A stretch of 64,000 nucleotides of DNA, from assembly GCF_030464885.1 (NCBI RefSeq), contig NZ_JALPRJ010000019.1, positions 62,001 through 126,000 on the forward strand. Reading direction: 5' to 3'. Origin of the DNA: Caballeronia sp. SEWSISQ10-4 2. Its GTDB lineage: Bacteria > Pseudomonadota > Gammaproteobacteria > Burkholderiales > Burkholderiaceae. A program made the translations under genes and the position numbers. This document shows positions 56,029 to 64,000 of this stretch, one piece after another (the first letter of the stretch is position 1; each line of letters begins with the position of its first letter). The notes under the pieces are model-generated. The model did no database searches. It had not been told where the DNA came from and was given only the letters and a program-made list of their open reading frames with translations.

Positions 56029-57066
56029 GTGACCGATCGCGTTCATGCTATGCGTGTTTTCATCCGTGTCGTCGATACCAACAGCTTCTCGCGCGCCGCC
56101 GAATCGCTCGGCATGCCGCGTGCAAGCGTCTCGACGACCATTCAACAACTCGAGGCGCTGCTCGGCGTGCAACTGCTCGCACGCACCACGCGGCGTCTCA
56201 ATCTCACGGCCGAAGGGGCCGAGTGTTACGAACGCTGCGTGCGGATTCTCGCGGATATCGACGACCTCGAAGCCGGCTTTCACGGCCACGACGAGCGTCT
56301 GCGCGGCCGTCTGCGCATCGAGCTGCCCGATACCGTCGCGACCGCGCTGGTCGTGCCCGCACTGCCGGATTTCCATGCGCGTTATCCGCATATCGAGCTG
56401 TCGATCGGCATCAGCAACCGTGCGGTCGATCTCGTCGGCGAAGGTGTGGATTGCAGCGTGCAACTCGGCGAATTGCCCGATTCCGGGCTGATCGCGCGGC
56501 GGCTCGGCAGCTTCGAGCACGTGACGTGTGCGACGCCGGCGTATCTGGAAGCGCATGGCACGCCGAAAACGCTCGACGAGCTCTCGCAGCACTTCGCGGT
56601 GAATTGCGTGTCCGACCGCACCGGCCGGCCGTGTGATTTCGATTTCGAAGTCGATGGCGAAGCGGTGACCGTGAAAATGGCGGGGTTTGTACAAGTCACC
56701 GACGAACACGCGTATCTCGCCTGCGGGCTGCAAGGGCTGGGACTGATTCAGCCGCCGCGCATTGCCGCGTTGCCGTACCTGCGTTCCGGGCAATTGCGCG
56801 AAGTGCTGCCGCAATGGAAGTCGATGCCGATGAATGTCTCGGTGGCGTTCGTCAAGAGCCGGCAAGCCGCGCCACGGGTGAGTGCGTTCGTGGACTGGCT
56901 GGCGGAATTGTTCGAGCGCACGCAGGAAATGGACGATACGCTCACGCGCCTGTTCCGCACGGCACGCCGCCCGGCTTCTGCTCCGGTCAAGGCCGCAGCG
57001 CCGGTGCGTATGATTCGTGCGGCCCGCGACGAGGACGCGGACGCGCACGAGGAAACCGCGAGCTAG
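56029..57066 (+). CDS. LysR-type regulator, GTG start
   Basis: The 345-residue protein begins TDRVHAMRVFIRVVDTNSFS, typical of the LysR branch with a C-terminal extension, and has RAAESLGMPRASVSTTIQQL as the DNA-binding helix. The effector domain is standard; the last 40 residues are a disordered-looking, Ala/Arg/Asp-rich tail. The GTG at 56029, with AGGA upstream, is preferred to the in-frame codon at 55954. It probably regulates a nearby or unlinked gene; none is obviously paired. Confidence 0.87.
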   Translation: MTDRVHAMRVFIRVVDTNSFSRAAESLGMPRASVSTTIQQLEALLGVQLLARTTRRLNLTAEGAECYERCVRILADIDDLEAGFHGHDERLRGRLRIELPDTVATALVVPALPDFHARYPHIELSIGISNRAVDLVGEGVDCSVQLGELPDSGLIARRLGSFEHVTCATPAYLEAHGTPKTLDELSQHFAVNCVSDRTGRPCDFDFEVDGEAVTVKMAGFVQVTDEHAYLACGLQGLGLIQPPRIAALPYLRSGQLREVLPQWKSMPMNVSVAFVKSRQAAPRVSAFVDWLAELFERTQEMDDTLTRLFRTARRPASAPVKAAAPVRMIRAARDEDADAHEETAS

Positions 57067-57372
57067 TCACGACGCCGGCCTGACCGGCTGCGCCGCCCCC
57101 TCGCCCGCCACCGTATTCCACTTGCGCACCTCCCAGCGCGTGACCAACCCCTCGGTCACATACGGATCGGCCCGCGCGAACGCCTCCACCACCGCGGGCG
57201 AATCCGCCTCGAACAGCAGCATCGCCCGATCGACGGGCGCCTCGAGCGCCCCACCCAGCAACAACTCGCCACGTTCCGCCGATTGCCACGCGACCGTCAG
57301 ATGACGGTCGCGGAACGCCGCCCGACGATCCAGGTAATCGGCGCTCAATTCGTAGATCAATAAGAAGTGCAT
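57067..57372 (-). CDS. YciI-like protein
   Basis: This 101-residue protein begins MHFLLIYELSADYLDRRAAF and has HLTVAWQSAERGELLLGGAL and PYVTEGLVTRWEVRKW, the YciI pattern. These proteins form a ferredoxin-like dimer with a possible active-site His-Asp pair; substrates are unknown. Its stop follows the LysR stop without a gap, tail to tail. Confidence 0.88.
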   Translation of the reverse strand: MHFLLIYELSADYLDRRAAFRDRHLTVAWQSAERGELLLGGALEAPVDRAMLLFEADSPAVVEAFARADPYVTEGLVTRWEVRKWNTVAGEGAAQPVRPAS

Positions 57373-57790
57373 CAGCCTGTCTCCAGTTCCGGGCGGCGGG
57401 ACGCGCTCGTTGCGCCTATACCCCCACTATTACGCCCGTCTATTAGGCCCACTACGTCCGTTACGTTCGTAAGAAAATGTGCTTATGCACAAGGCGTCAA
57501 AAACTGTATGTCGCGTGCCGTGTGTGCGATCATGACGACACTTTCGACGCATTCCTTCCGCACGCCCGTGAATTCCCGGCGACGGCAAGGGATCAGGCGG
57601 TGCCGGAAGCTAGCCGGAACGCGCCCATTGGCTGCCCGTCCGGCTCCTTTTTCGCCTCCTTTCCCGGCGATTCCGGCCGCGCTTGCTTCGCCGTTACTCC
57701 TCTTCGACATCCGGCTCCAGCCGATCCTCGAAGTTCATATTCACCCGGCGCTCGTCATACGTATTTCGCCGCCCGTTTCAAGGGGCAAGT
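57373..57790. other. intergenic region upstream of the acyltransferase
   Basis: This 418-base gap separates the divergent YciI and acyltransferase genes and holds their promoters. The acyltransferase reading frame extends back to 57683 but its start is placed at 57791. I see no other gene or RNA. Confidence 0.45.
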
Positions 57791-58666
57791 TTGAACAACA
57801 TCGGTTTCGCGCTGGTCGTAGCACTGCTCCGCGCGCTCGCTCACCTGCCCTACGGCCTCGTCGCGCGGTTCGGTAGCGGCCTGGGCGCGCTGCTTTATCT
57901 CATTCCGAGCCGTCGAAAGCATATTGTGCAGGTCAATCTGCAATTGTGCTTTCCGGGCAAGACCGCCGCCGAATACGAATTACTCGGACGTTCGCATTTT
58001 CGCCATGTCGTGCGCAGTTACGTGGAGCGCGGCGTGCAGTGGTTTGGTTCGGCTAGTGCCATCGAAAAGCTGGTGCAGCTGGAAAGCCGCATTGACCTCG
58101 ACGATGAAAACGCGCCGCCCACCATTTTCATGGGCTTCCACTTCGTTGCCATTGAAGTGGGCTGCATGCTGTACTCCATGAAGCTGCCTATCACGGCGCT
58201 TTATACGCCGATGTCCAGCAAACGGCTCAACACGCTCGCCGTCGAACAGCGCGGCCGTTTCGGCGCCGACATGGTGATGCGTGCCGACAGCGCCCGCCGC
58301 ATTCTCAAGCTGCTGCGCAACGGCGGCTCCGTGATGCTGGCCGCCGACATGGATCACGGCATCGAAAACTCGGTATTCGTGCCGTTCTTCGGCGTGCCGG
58401 CCTGCACGCTCACGTCCGTGTCGCGGTTGGCGCGCCTTGGGCACGCGCGCGTGGTGCCGTTCGTCACGGAAGTGCTGCCGGACTACAAGGGCTACAAGAT
58501 GACGATCTTCGAGCCGCTCGCCGACTTTCCCTCAGAAAGCGACGAAACCGATGCACGCCGCATGAACGAGTTTCTCGAATCGCAAGTGGTGCGTTTTCCG
58601 GAACAATACTATTGGGTGCATCGCCGCTTTAAACACCGGCCGGAAGGTGTGCCGGCGGTTTATTGA
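57791..58666 (+). CDS. LpxL/HtrB-family lipid A acyltransferase, TTG start
   Basis: The 291-residue inner-membrane enzyme transfers an acyl chain to Kdo2-lipid A or a precursor. The N-terminal helix is NNIGFALVVALLRALAHLPY; the catalytic HX4E motif is in FMGFHFVAIEVG, followed by the conserved later block MLAADMDHGIENSVFVPFFG and the C-terminal EQYYWVHRRFKHRPEG. The start is the TTG at 57791 with AGGGG six bases upstream. Confidence 0.9.
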   Translation: MNNIGFALVVALLRALAHLPYGLVARFGSGLGALLYLIPSRRKHIVQVNLQLCFPGKTAAEYELLGRSHFRHVVRSYVERGVQWFGSASAIEKLVQLESRIDLDDENAPPTIFMGFHFVAIEVGCMLYSMKLPITALYTPMSSKRLNTLAVEQRGRFGADMVMRADSARRILKLLRNGGSVMLAADMDHGIENSVFVPFFGVPACTLTSVSRLARLGHARVVPFVTEVLPDYKGYKMTIFEPLADFPSESDETDARRMNEFLESQVVRFPEQYYWVHRRFKHRPEGVPAVY

Positions 58667-58678
58667 GCGTGTCCAGTA

Positions 58679-59176
58679 TCAGTCGGGCTTGCGGAAGTCG
58701 TTGTCCACCCAGGCCTGCGCGCTGGTCTTGCTGAGCTTGAATCCCGCCGATACCCGCACCTGGGCAAGCAGCCCACCGAACGAGTCAAGCGCCCTCAGGT
58801 CCGCGTAGGGATCGTCCTCGTCGGGCACTATATCGAGCGTCACTGTCACATCTTCGCCATCTGCGCGAACCGTAAAATCCTTGTGAAGCATCGCGTGGCG
58901 CTGTTGCTCGTGACGGCGCAATACTTCGGACGCCGTCTTGACCAGCGTGCGGAACGCGTTCGGATCGAGCGGCTTGGGGTTCTTCTTGTCGCGGCCCATG
59001 GTCCACGGGCCGGTGAGCGCCGGTTCGACTTCGCCGTCCTTGATCATCTCGACCGCCCAGCCGTCGTCATCCTCGTTCTTGATCACCCGCGCGGTCCAGC
59101 CGTCGTCGCGCCAGAGGCGGTCTTCGTGGAGCGTGGTGTCTTCGTCGGCGTGGAGAGCGGGATCTGAATCGGTCAT
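58679..59176 (-). CDS. conserved hypothetical protein
   Basis: This is a 165-residue acidic, soluble protein. It shows DDGWTARVIKNEDDDGWAVE, TGPWTMGRDKKNPKPLD and a C-terminal SKTSAQAWVDNDFRKPD. No transmembrane segment or known catalytic motif is visible. I do not recognise a named family. Codon use is normal for the window, and the convergent acyltransferase ends 12 bases away. Confidence 0.75.
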   Translation of the reverse strand: MTDSDPALHADEDTTLHEDRLWRDDGWTARVIKNEDDDGWAVEMIKDGEVEPALTGPWTMGRDKKNPKPLDPNAFRTLVKTASEVLRRHEQQRHAMLHKDFTVRADGEDVTVTLDIVPDEDDPYADLRALDSFGGLLAQVRVSAGFKLSKTSAQAWVDNDFRKPD

Positions 59177-59425
59177 GGGGAAGATGGTTCGCGTTGCATG
59201 AAACAGGTTGGGAGCACGTCAGTGTTGCACCGTGCATAAGCGACGAATTTTAACCTGCAAGAAGCCTCGGCATCGTCGAAAATGCCCACACGCTGGCCGA
59301 TCGGTCTACTCGACGGGCACGTTGTGCGTCACCTGCCGTTTTATTGCAGGAATCTTGTGCGCGAATGTGCGCCGGCGCGCGCCCGGATATCCCGGGCCAC
59401 TCGCCAACACTACGGAGGAATCGTC

Positions 59426-59680
59426 ATGCTTTCACTAATCGGCACCATTATCGTCGGCGGCATCATCGGTTTGATTGCGCGGGCAATCAAACCGGGCGAC
59501 GACAGCATGGGCTGGATCATGACGATCGTGCTCGGCATTGCCGGCTCGCTCGTGGCAGGTTACGTCGGCCGCGCGCTGGGCTGGTATCACGAGGGGCAGG
59601 TAGCGGGGTGGATTGCCTCGGTGGTCGGCGCTATCGTCCTGCTGTTCGTCTGGGGGCTGGTCGTGCGCCGCCGGGCTTGA
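59426..59680 (+). CDS. GlsB/YeaQ/YmgE-family small membrane protein
   Basis: This 84-residue protein has three hydrophobic helices and the family pattern GTIIVGGIIGLIARAIKPG, GWIMTIVLGIAGSLVAGYVG and GWIASVVGAIVLLFVWG. Such proteins are small stress-related inner-membrane proteins of unknown mechanism. GGAGGA at 59414-59419 precedes the ATG. A hairpin terminator follows. Confidence 0.9.
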   Translation: MLSLIGTIIVGGIIGLIARAIKPGDDSMGWIMTIVLGIAGSLVAGYVGRALGWYHEGQVAGWIASVVGAIVLLFVWGLVVRRRA

Positions 59681-59726
59681 AACACGTGAGGCTCGATTCG
59701 CGCGAGTGAGGTTTCTGGTGAACCTA

Positions 59727-59762
59727 AAAAGGCTGTTTCAACTTTCGTTGGGACAGCCTTTT
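59727..59762. terminator. bidirectional intrinsic terminator
   Basis: AAAAGGCTGT and ACAGCCTTTT form the stem, with CAAC/GTTG extending it. It serves the YeaQ-like gene and the convergent ROK operon end at 59813. Confidence 0.85.
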
Positions 59763-59812
59763 GCTTTTCGTTCGATCAAGGGCCGGGCCGGCAAAAAACC
59801 GCGAGCCCGATA

Positions 59813-61015
59813 TCACGCGCTTAAACCCGACTTCAGGAACAACACATGCCGGGGCGCAAAGTGCGCATACAACGGCAAGATGGCGCCGCCCATCGCGCGG
59901 GCATCGGCGCCAATCTCTCCTTCGACCAGTCGAGGGCGCAACATCCCCTGCCAGTCGAAAGCGTCCAGTGCGATATTGGTCCGGGTCAATACTTCCCGCA
60001 ACAACTGGCGATCCAGTTCCCCATCGACCACGATCCCGTCGAGGTCAACCAGCGCCGCTGCCGTCGCAATTGCCGCGGCCAAGGCCGGACAAGCGGCATC
60101 GAGCCAGGCCTCGCACAAGGGCCACAATTGCGCCGACAGCGCGCGTTGATCGTGCGCCGCGGCGGCTGGAAAACCGGCGTCGGTGAAGCGCTTTTCCAGT
60201 ACATAGACAGACGCCACGTTAAGCAACTGCGGCGTGCCTTCGCTCATCAGGGGAAACGAGCCGACCGCGCCGGCGTTCCCCTTGGGGCCGGCATGCAGCC
60301 GTCCATCGATGACCAGCCCGCCGCCGATGAACGTCCCGATAAACACGTAAAGAAAGTCCCGCAATCCGCGCCCTTGCCCCATCAGCAATTCGGCGGCGCA
60401 CGCAGCGGTCGTGTCCTTCGCGAACTCCACCGGCAACGCGGTCAGCGCCTGGACCCGCGCGCGGATATCGATCTCGTTCCACGCGGCAAATACCTCGGGC
60501 GGGGTATCGAAGAAATTGCGCCAGCCGCCAAGCCACAACGGCGCGGCAACACCGATCCCGACGACTTTGGCGGCGTCATCACCGAGTGCGGCCATCATGT
60601 GGTCGAGTTTCCCGGCGAGCAAAGAGAATACCGTGCGCGGATCGGGATACGCGTACTCGAGCACTTCACGCGCGTGCACGTGCCCCGCAAAATCCATGCT
60701 CAGTACGTCGAGACTCCGGCGCCCCACCTTCACGCCGATGGAAAACGCCCCATCCGCGCGCAATGAGATCGGCACCGACGGTTGCCCCATGCGTCCCTGC
60801 ACACGCGTTCGGGCTTCCCGGGCGAGCAGCCCGTCGTCTATCAGGCGGTCCACGATCAGCGAAGCCGTCTGCGTGCTCAGATGCGTCAGGCGCGCGATAT
60901 CGGATTTGGGCAGCGGGCCGTGGACACGCACCGCCTGAAGCACGATGCGCTCGTTCATCTGCCGCATGCCGGCCGGCTTCGGCGTTGCCGTGCTTGCTCG
61001 CATCGAAGGACTCAT
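59813..61015 (-). CDS. frcR: ROK-family transcriptional regulator (FrcR-like)
   Basis: The 400-residue protein has an N-terminal winged helix (KSDIARLTHLSTQTASLIVD) and a ROK sugar-binding domain with VVGIGVAAPLWLGGWRNFF and YVFIGTFIGGGLVIDGRL, then KGNAGAVGSFPL. The cysteine zinc motif common in ROK proteins is not evident. It begins six bases after the ATPase gene, last in a frcB-frcC-frcA-frcR order, known for the Sinorhizobium fructose operon. It probably represses the transporter and responds to fructose or a related sugar. Confidence 0.85.
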   Translation of the reverse strand: MSPSMRASTATPKPAGMRQMNERIVLQAVRVHGPLPKSDIARLTHLSTQTASLIVDRLIDDGLLAREARTRVQGRMGQPSVPISLRADGAFSIGVKVGRRSLDVLSMDFAGHVHAREVLEYAYPDPRTVFSLLAGKLDHMMAALGDDAAKVVGIGVAAPLWLGGWRNFFDTPPEVFAAWNEIDIRARVQALTALPVEFAKDTTAACAAELLMGQGRGLRDFLYVFIGTFIGGGLVIDGRLHAGPKGNAGAVGSFPLMSEGTPQLLNVASVYVLEKRFTDAGFPAAAAHDQRALSAQLWPLCEAWLDAACPALAAAIATAAALVDLDGIVVDGELDRQLLREVLTRTNIALDAFDWQGMLRPRLVEGEIGADARAMGGAILPLYAHFAPRHVLFLKSGLSA

Positions 61016-61021
61016 CGGCTA

Positions 61022-61804
61022 TCAGGCAATGGCCTGTACGTCGGCCTGCTTCGCGCCGGTCATGATCGCCACCGCCTCGGACATGTGGATGTCTTTCGTA
61101 TTGACAAGCGCCGCGCGCCGGCCGAGCCGCTGGATATGAATGCGGTCCGCGATCTCGAACACGTGCGGCATGTTGTGGCTGATGAGGATCACCGGCAGTC
61201 CGCGATCGCGCACGCGCCGGATCAACTCCAGCACCATGTTCGATTCCTTCACGCCGAGCGCAGCAGTCGGTTCATCGAGGATCACCACATGCCGCGCGAA
61301 CGCCGCACTGCGCGCCACCGCCACGCCCTGGCGCTGACCGCCGGACAGCGTCTCGACGGCCTGCTTCATCGAGCGGATCCCGATCTGCAACCCTTCCATA
61401 TGCGCGATAGCTTCCTGCAACATGCGCCGCTTGTCGATCATCTGGAACACGGAACCAAGGATGCCGGGACGCCGCAACTCGCGCCCGAGAAAAAGATTCT
61501 CCGCGATGCTCATTGCCGGCGCGACCGCAAGGTCCTGATAGACCGTTTCAATGCCTTGCGAGCGCGCATCGAGCGGACTGCGAAAATGCACGGGGTTCCC
61601 ATCCAGCAGGATCTCGCCTTCGTCGGGTACGAGCGCGCCGGAAAGCGCCTTGATCAGCGACGATTTGCCTGCTCCGTTATCGCCGATGACCGCCATGATC
61701 TCGCCGGGCAACAGTTCGAAATCGACGCCGTCGAGTGCGGTCACGGAACCGTAGCGCTTGATGACGCCGCGCGCTTCCAGAACGGGTTTGAGTGTGTCGT
61801 TCAT
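61022..61804 (-). CDS. frcA: sugar ABC transporter ATPase (FrcA-like)
   Basis: The 260-residue ATPase has Walker A GDNGAGKSS, signature LSGGQRQGVAVARS, Walker B VVILDEPTAAL and the switch histidine in ILISHNMPHVF. It has one nucleotide-binding domain, in contrast to the fused double-domain RbsA/XylG type, and this is the FrcA form. It follows the permease gene by 12 bases on the same strand. It powers uptake of fructose or a similar sugar. Confidence 0.9.
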   Translation of the reverse strand: MNDTLKPVLEARGVIKRYGSVTALDGVDFELLPGEIMAVIGDNGAGKSSLIKALSGALVPDEGEILLDGNPVHFRSPLDARSQGIETVYQDLAVAPAMSIAENLFLGRELRRPGILGSVFQMIDKRRMLQEAIAHMEGLQIGIRSMKQAVETLSGGQRQGVAVARSAAFARHVVILDEPTAALGVKESNMVLELIRRVRDRGLPVILISHNMPHVFEIADRIHIQRLGRRAALVNTKDIHMSEAVAIMTGAKQADVQAIA

Positions 61805-61816
61805 GAGCTTGGCTCC

Positions 61817-62803
61817 TCAGGCGCGGGGACGCGCGAGTTTATCGGCGGCGACCGCGAGAATCACCAGGATGCCGGTTATCAGAATCTGATAAACCGACGA
61901 CACACCGATCAGCGTGAGGCCATTGCGAAACACGCCGACTATCAACGCGCCCAGCAAGGTCCCGACAATCGTGCCGCGTCCGCCGAAGAGACTCGTGCCG
62001 CCGAGTACCACGGCCGTGATGCTGTCGAGGTTCTCGGTCTGGCCCGCCTGCGGATCGCCGACGCCGGTTCGCGCCACCGACAACAGCGCCGCGATGCCGT
62101 AGAAAAAGCCCGCGAGCGTGTACACGGTGATCAGGATTTTCTGCGACGAAAGTCCCATCAGCCGCGCGGCTTCCGCGTTGTTGCCGAGTGCGTAGAGATG
62201 CCGGCCGGGCACCGTATCGCGCAACACGAACCACACCGCGAGATACATCAGCAAGGTCAGCACGGTGCCGTACGTGACCTCGGCGCCGCCGAGATGGAAG
62301 GTATTGCCGAAGAACATCATGGCGTCCGGCAGGTTCGAGACGCTCTCGGCGTTCGAGTACACCTGCGTGAGCGCGAACGCTATGTTCAACGTCCCCAGCG
62401 TCACGATGAACGCCGGCAATTTGATTTTCGTGATAAGCGTACCGTTCAGTAATCCAAACAACGTGCTCGCCGCCACGCCACACACGATGGCGATCACGGG
62501 CGGCACGCCCATCGTGACGGCGAACTTCGTCATGACGATGGAACCGAATGCCATCACCATGCCGCACGACAAATCGATTCCACCGGTCAGCACGATCAGC
62601 GTCTGGCCGATCGCGATCACCGCCACGACCATGGTCTGCTGAAGGATCAGCGAGAGATTTTGTATCGATAAAAACCGGTCGCTTTGCCAGATGAAGAAAG
62701 CACATGCGATGACAAGTGCCGCAAGCGGGCCGATATCGGCAAGCGACGGCAGGCGGTCGGAGAACGCCGCTCGGCCGGCCGCGGGAGAGGTGGATTGCGT
62801 CAT
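61817..62803 (-). CDS. frcC: sugar ABC transporter permease (FrcC/RbsC-like)
   Basis: The 328-residue membrane protein has about ten hydrophobic segments and the CUT2 permease pattern: MVVAVIAIGQTLIVLTGGID, LSCGMVMAFGS, YALGNNAEAARLMGLSSQKI and ITAVVLGGTSLFGGRGTIVG. It forms the channel for the FrcB-bound sugar. It follows frcB after a gap of about 110 bases that may hold a hairpin or promoter. Confidence 0.92.
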   Translation of the reverse strand: MTQSTSPAAGRAAFSDRLPSLADIGPLAALVIACAFFIWQSDRFLSIQNLSLILQQTMVVAVIAIGQTLIVLTGGIDLSCGMVMAFGSIVMTKFAVTMGVPPVIAIVCGVAASTLFGLLNGTLITKIKLPAFIVTLGTLNIAFALTQVYSNAESVSNLPDAMMFFGNTFHLGGAEVTYGTVLTLLMYLAVWFVLRDTVPGRHLYALGNNAEAARLMGLSSQKILITVYTLAGFFYGIAALLSVARTGVGDPQAGQTENLDSITAVVLGGTSLFGGRGTIVGTLLGALIVGVFRNGLTLIGVSSVYQILITGILVILAVAADKLARPRA

Positions 62804-62914
62804 GACTCAGGACCTCGACAGCAACATCGAAAAAATGCGCCGCACGCGCAGCTCGGGCCCGAAACGTCTTGACGCGATAGGCCCGGGCTGTACGTTCAAA
62901 CGCGGCGCGACGGC

Positions 62915-63910
62915 TTACTTATTGCCCCAGCAGTTGTCCAGCCCGAACTTCGCGTCCTTGGCGGCGACGCCGGCCACGGCTTTGTCGCTGATGAGCGTGA
63001 CGCCGGTGTCGTGATAGCCGGTCGCCTTCTTGCCGGTCTTCGCGTATTCGATGCCCGCCTGCACGCCTTGCGCTGCCATCACGAGCGGGTACTGCTGCGA
63101 GGTAGCGGCGAAGCTGCCGGCCTTCACGTTGCGCACGCCTTCACAGCCGCCGTCGATGGACACAATCATCACGTCCTTATCCTTGCCCGCTGCTTTGAGC
63201 GCGCGATACGCGCCGGCCGCTGCGGGTTCGTTGATCGTATAAACGAGGTTGATGCCCGGCTCCTTCTGCAGGCAGTTTTCCATCGCTGTCTGGCCCTTCG
63301 ACTGGTCCCCGCGGGTGTCCTGGCTGCACACCACGGACGGGTCGCCCTCTTTCACGCCGAAGCCCTGCAGGAAGCCGTTATGACGCAGGACACCGACAGT
63401 CACGCCGGGCGCGAGGTCGAGCGTGGCGATCTTCGCCGGCTTGCCGCCGAACGCGGCTTTCGCGTATTCGCCGATCAGCACGCCGGCCTTGAAGTTGTCG
63501 GTGGCGAAAAGCGCGTCGGTGGCGTCTTGCGGATCGGTCGGCGTGTCGAGGGCGATCACGAGAATGCCCGCCGCACGCGCTTTCTTGAGCGTCGGAACAA
63601 TGGCCTTGGTATCGCTCGGCGTGATGAGGATGGCTTTCACGCCAGCCGTCATCATGTTTTCGACCGCGGTCACCTGGGTTGCGTTGTCGCCGTCGAACTT
63701 GCCGGCTGCCGTGATGAGTTTCACGCCGCCTTTCGCAGCGGCTTCTTCGGCGCCCTGTTTCATCTTGACGAAGAAGGGATTGGTATCGGTCTTGGTGATC
63801 AGGCCGATAGCGATCTGGTCAGCAGCCAGTGCCGCGCCCGAGCTGGCCAGCGATGCAACTGCAAGTCCGAGGAAGGACGCACGTGCGACAGCACGCCGAA
63901 GATTTTTCAT
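62915..63910 (-). CDS. frcB: sugar ABC transporter substrate-binding protein (FrcB-like)
   Basis: The 331-residue periplasmic protein has a signal peptide (MKNLRRAVARASFLGLAVAS, ending ALAA) and the type I fold with IAIGLITKTDTNPFFVKMKQ, ILITPSDTKAIVPTLKKA, VIALDTPTDPQDATDALFAT and IVSIDGGCEG. It matches fructose-binding FrcB-type proteins of the CUT2 family. The ATG at 63910 is used, with GGAG upstream; a second ATG lies four codons earlier at 63922. It is the first gene of the frc operon. Confidence 0.9.
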   Translation of the reverse strand: MKNLRRAVARASFLGLAVASLASSGAALAADQIAIGLITKTDTNPFFVKMKQGAEEAAAKGGVKLITAAGKFDGDNATQVTAVENMMTAGVKAILITPSDTKAIVPTLKKARAAGILVIALDTPTDPQDATDALFATDNFKAGVLIGEYAKAAFGGKPAKIATLDLAPGVTVGVLRHNGFLQGFGVKEGDPSVVCSQDTRGDQSKGQTAMENCLQKEPGINLVYTINEPAAAGAYRALKAAGKDKDVMIVSIDGGCEGVRNVKAGSFAATSQQYPLVMAAQGVQAGIEYAKTGKKATGYHDTGVTLISDKAVAGVAAKDAKFGLDNCWGNK

Positions 63911-63975
63911 GTCTCGCTCCATAGGTTTTTATCCGTCCGCGGCTTCGAAAAGAAGCACGCCGGACGCGTTCGCCG

Positions 63976-64000
63976 ACTAAATCAATTGACTTTATTTAGT
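63976..64000 (-). promoter_or_regulatory. palindromic candidate ROK operator at window edge
   Basis: ACTAAAT at 63976-63982 and ATTTAGT at 63994-64000 form a perfect 7-bp inverted repeat with an 11-base AT-rich spacer, about 66 bases upstream of frcB. ROK repressors of the NagC/XylR type bind AT-rich palindromes of this kind. The repeat may extend beyond the window. Confidence 0.55.

Noticed and set aside
55306-57048. 580-codon open frame antisense to the MscS and LysR genes
   Set aside because: It spans two well-supported genes and the gap between; the composition (Arg, His, Gln) is typical of antisense shadows.
1-64000. CRISPR arrays, tRNA or rRNA genes
   Set aside because: No regularly spaced direct repeats with unique spacers and no recognisable tRNA or rRNA sequence were seen by eye.

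Overview
The window is high-GC bacterial DNA with a Burkholderiaceae gene set, most like Paraburkholderia or Caballeronia. Supporting signs are the OmpC-type porin, a DUF4148 protein, the aldarate and furan catabolic genes, several LysR regulators, and intergenic repeats of a type I recognise from Burkholderia genomes. No rRNA, tRNA or CRISPR array was found. The organism is motile (motAB, a chemoreceptor) and carries a type VI secretion system (T6SS).

Layout. 1-8.9 kb: the end of a T6SS cluster (tssK end, tssL, vgrG), then an effector module: an EagR-type chaperone, a 1428-residue prePAAR/PAAR-Rhs effector with a WHH nuclease tip, an SMI1/KNR4 immunity protein, and the decayed remnant of an older rhs tip. 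8.9-14.2 kb: galactarate/glucarate catabolism (LacI regulator, garD, kdgD, MFS transporter). 14.3-17.1 kb: a chemoreceptor with a good FliA promoter match and a periplasmic lactonase-like propeller. 17.1-22.1 kb: a molybdenum island (small molybdopterin-domain protein, di-Mop protein, ModA-like binding protein, fused ModB-ModC transporter). 22.2-32 kb: a response regulator with a shortened receiver, a drug exporter, an outer-membrane barrel, motAB (again with a FliA-like promoter), a porin and aspartate 4-decarboxylase. 32.3-33.7 kb: an Old Yellow Enzyme with an ArsR regulator.

34-46.4 kb is the most coherent block: one minus-strand, largely overlapping operon matching the hmfFGABCDE set for 2,5-furandicarboxylate and 2-furoate breakdown, plus an MFS transporter, bracketed by two closely similar LysR genes that share an upstream sequence motif. 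HmfF (UbiD type) with prenyl-FMN from HmfG would decarboxylate furandicarboxylate to furoate; HmfD makes furoyl-CoA; the molybdenum hydroxylase HmfABC hydroxylates it; HmfE releases 2-oxoglutarate. The large hydroxylase subunit carries a fused C-terminal CoxG/SRPBCC domain. HMF/furfural oxidase (hmfH) is not in the window.

46.4-51.5 kb is a patchy accessory stretch: small VOC and YCII proteins, hypotheticals, and an IS1634-type transposase interrupted by one in-frame amber codon and flanked by inverted copies of an intergenic repeat. 51.5-54 kb: hutC and hutH with HutC-like operators, without the rest of a hut operon. 54-59.7 kb: crcB, a YbdG-like channel, a LysR regulator, YciI, an LpxL-type acyltransferase and small proteins. 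59.8-64 kb: frcR-frcA-frcC-frcB, a fructose-type ABC importer with its ROK regulator and a palindromic candidate operator at the window edge.

Functions were assigned by reading the translated sequences; no database search was run.
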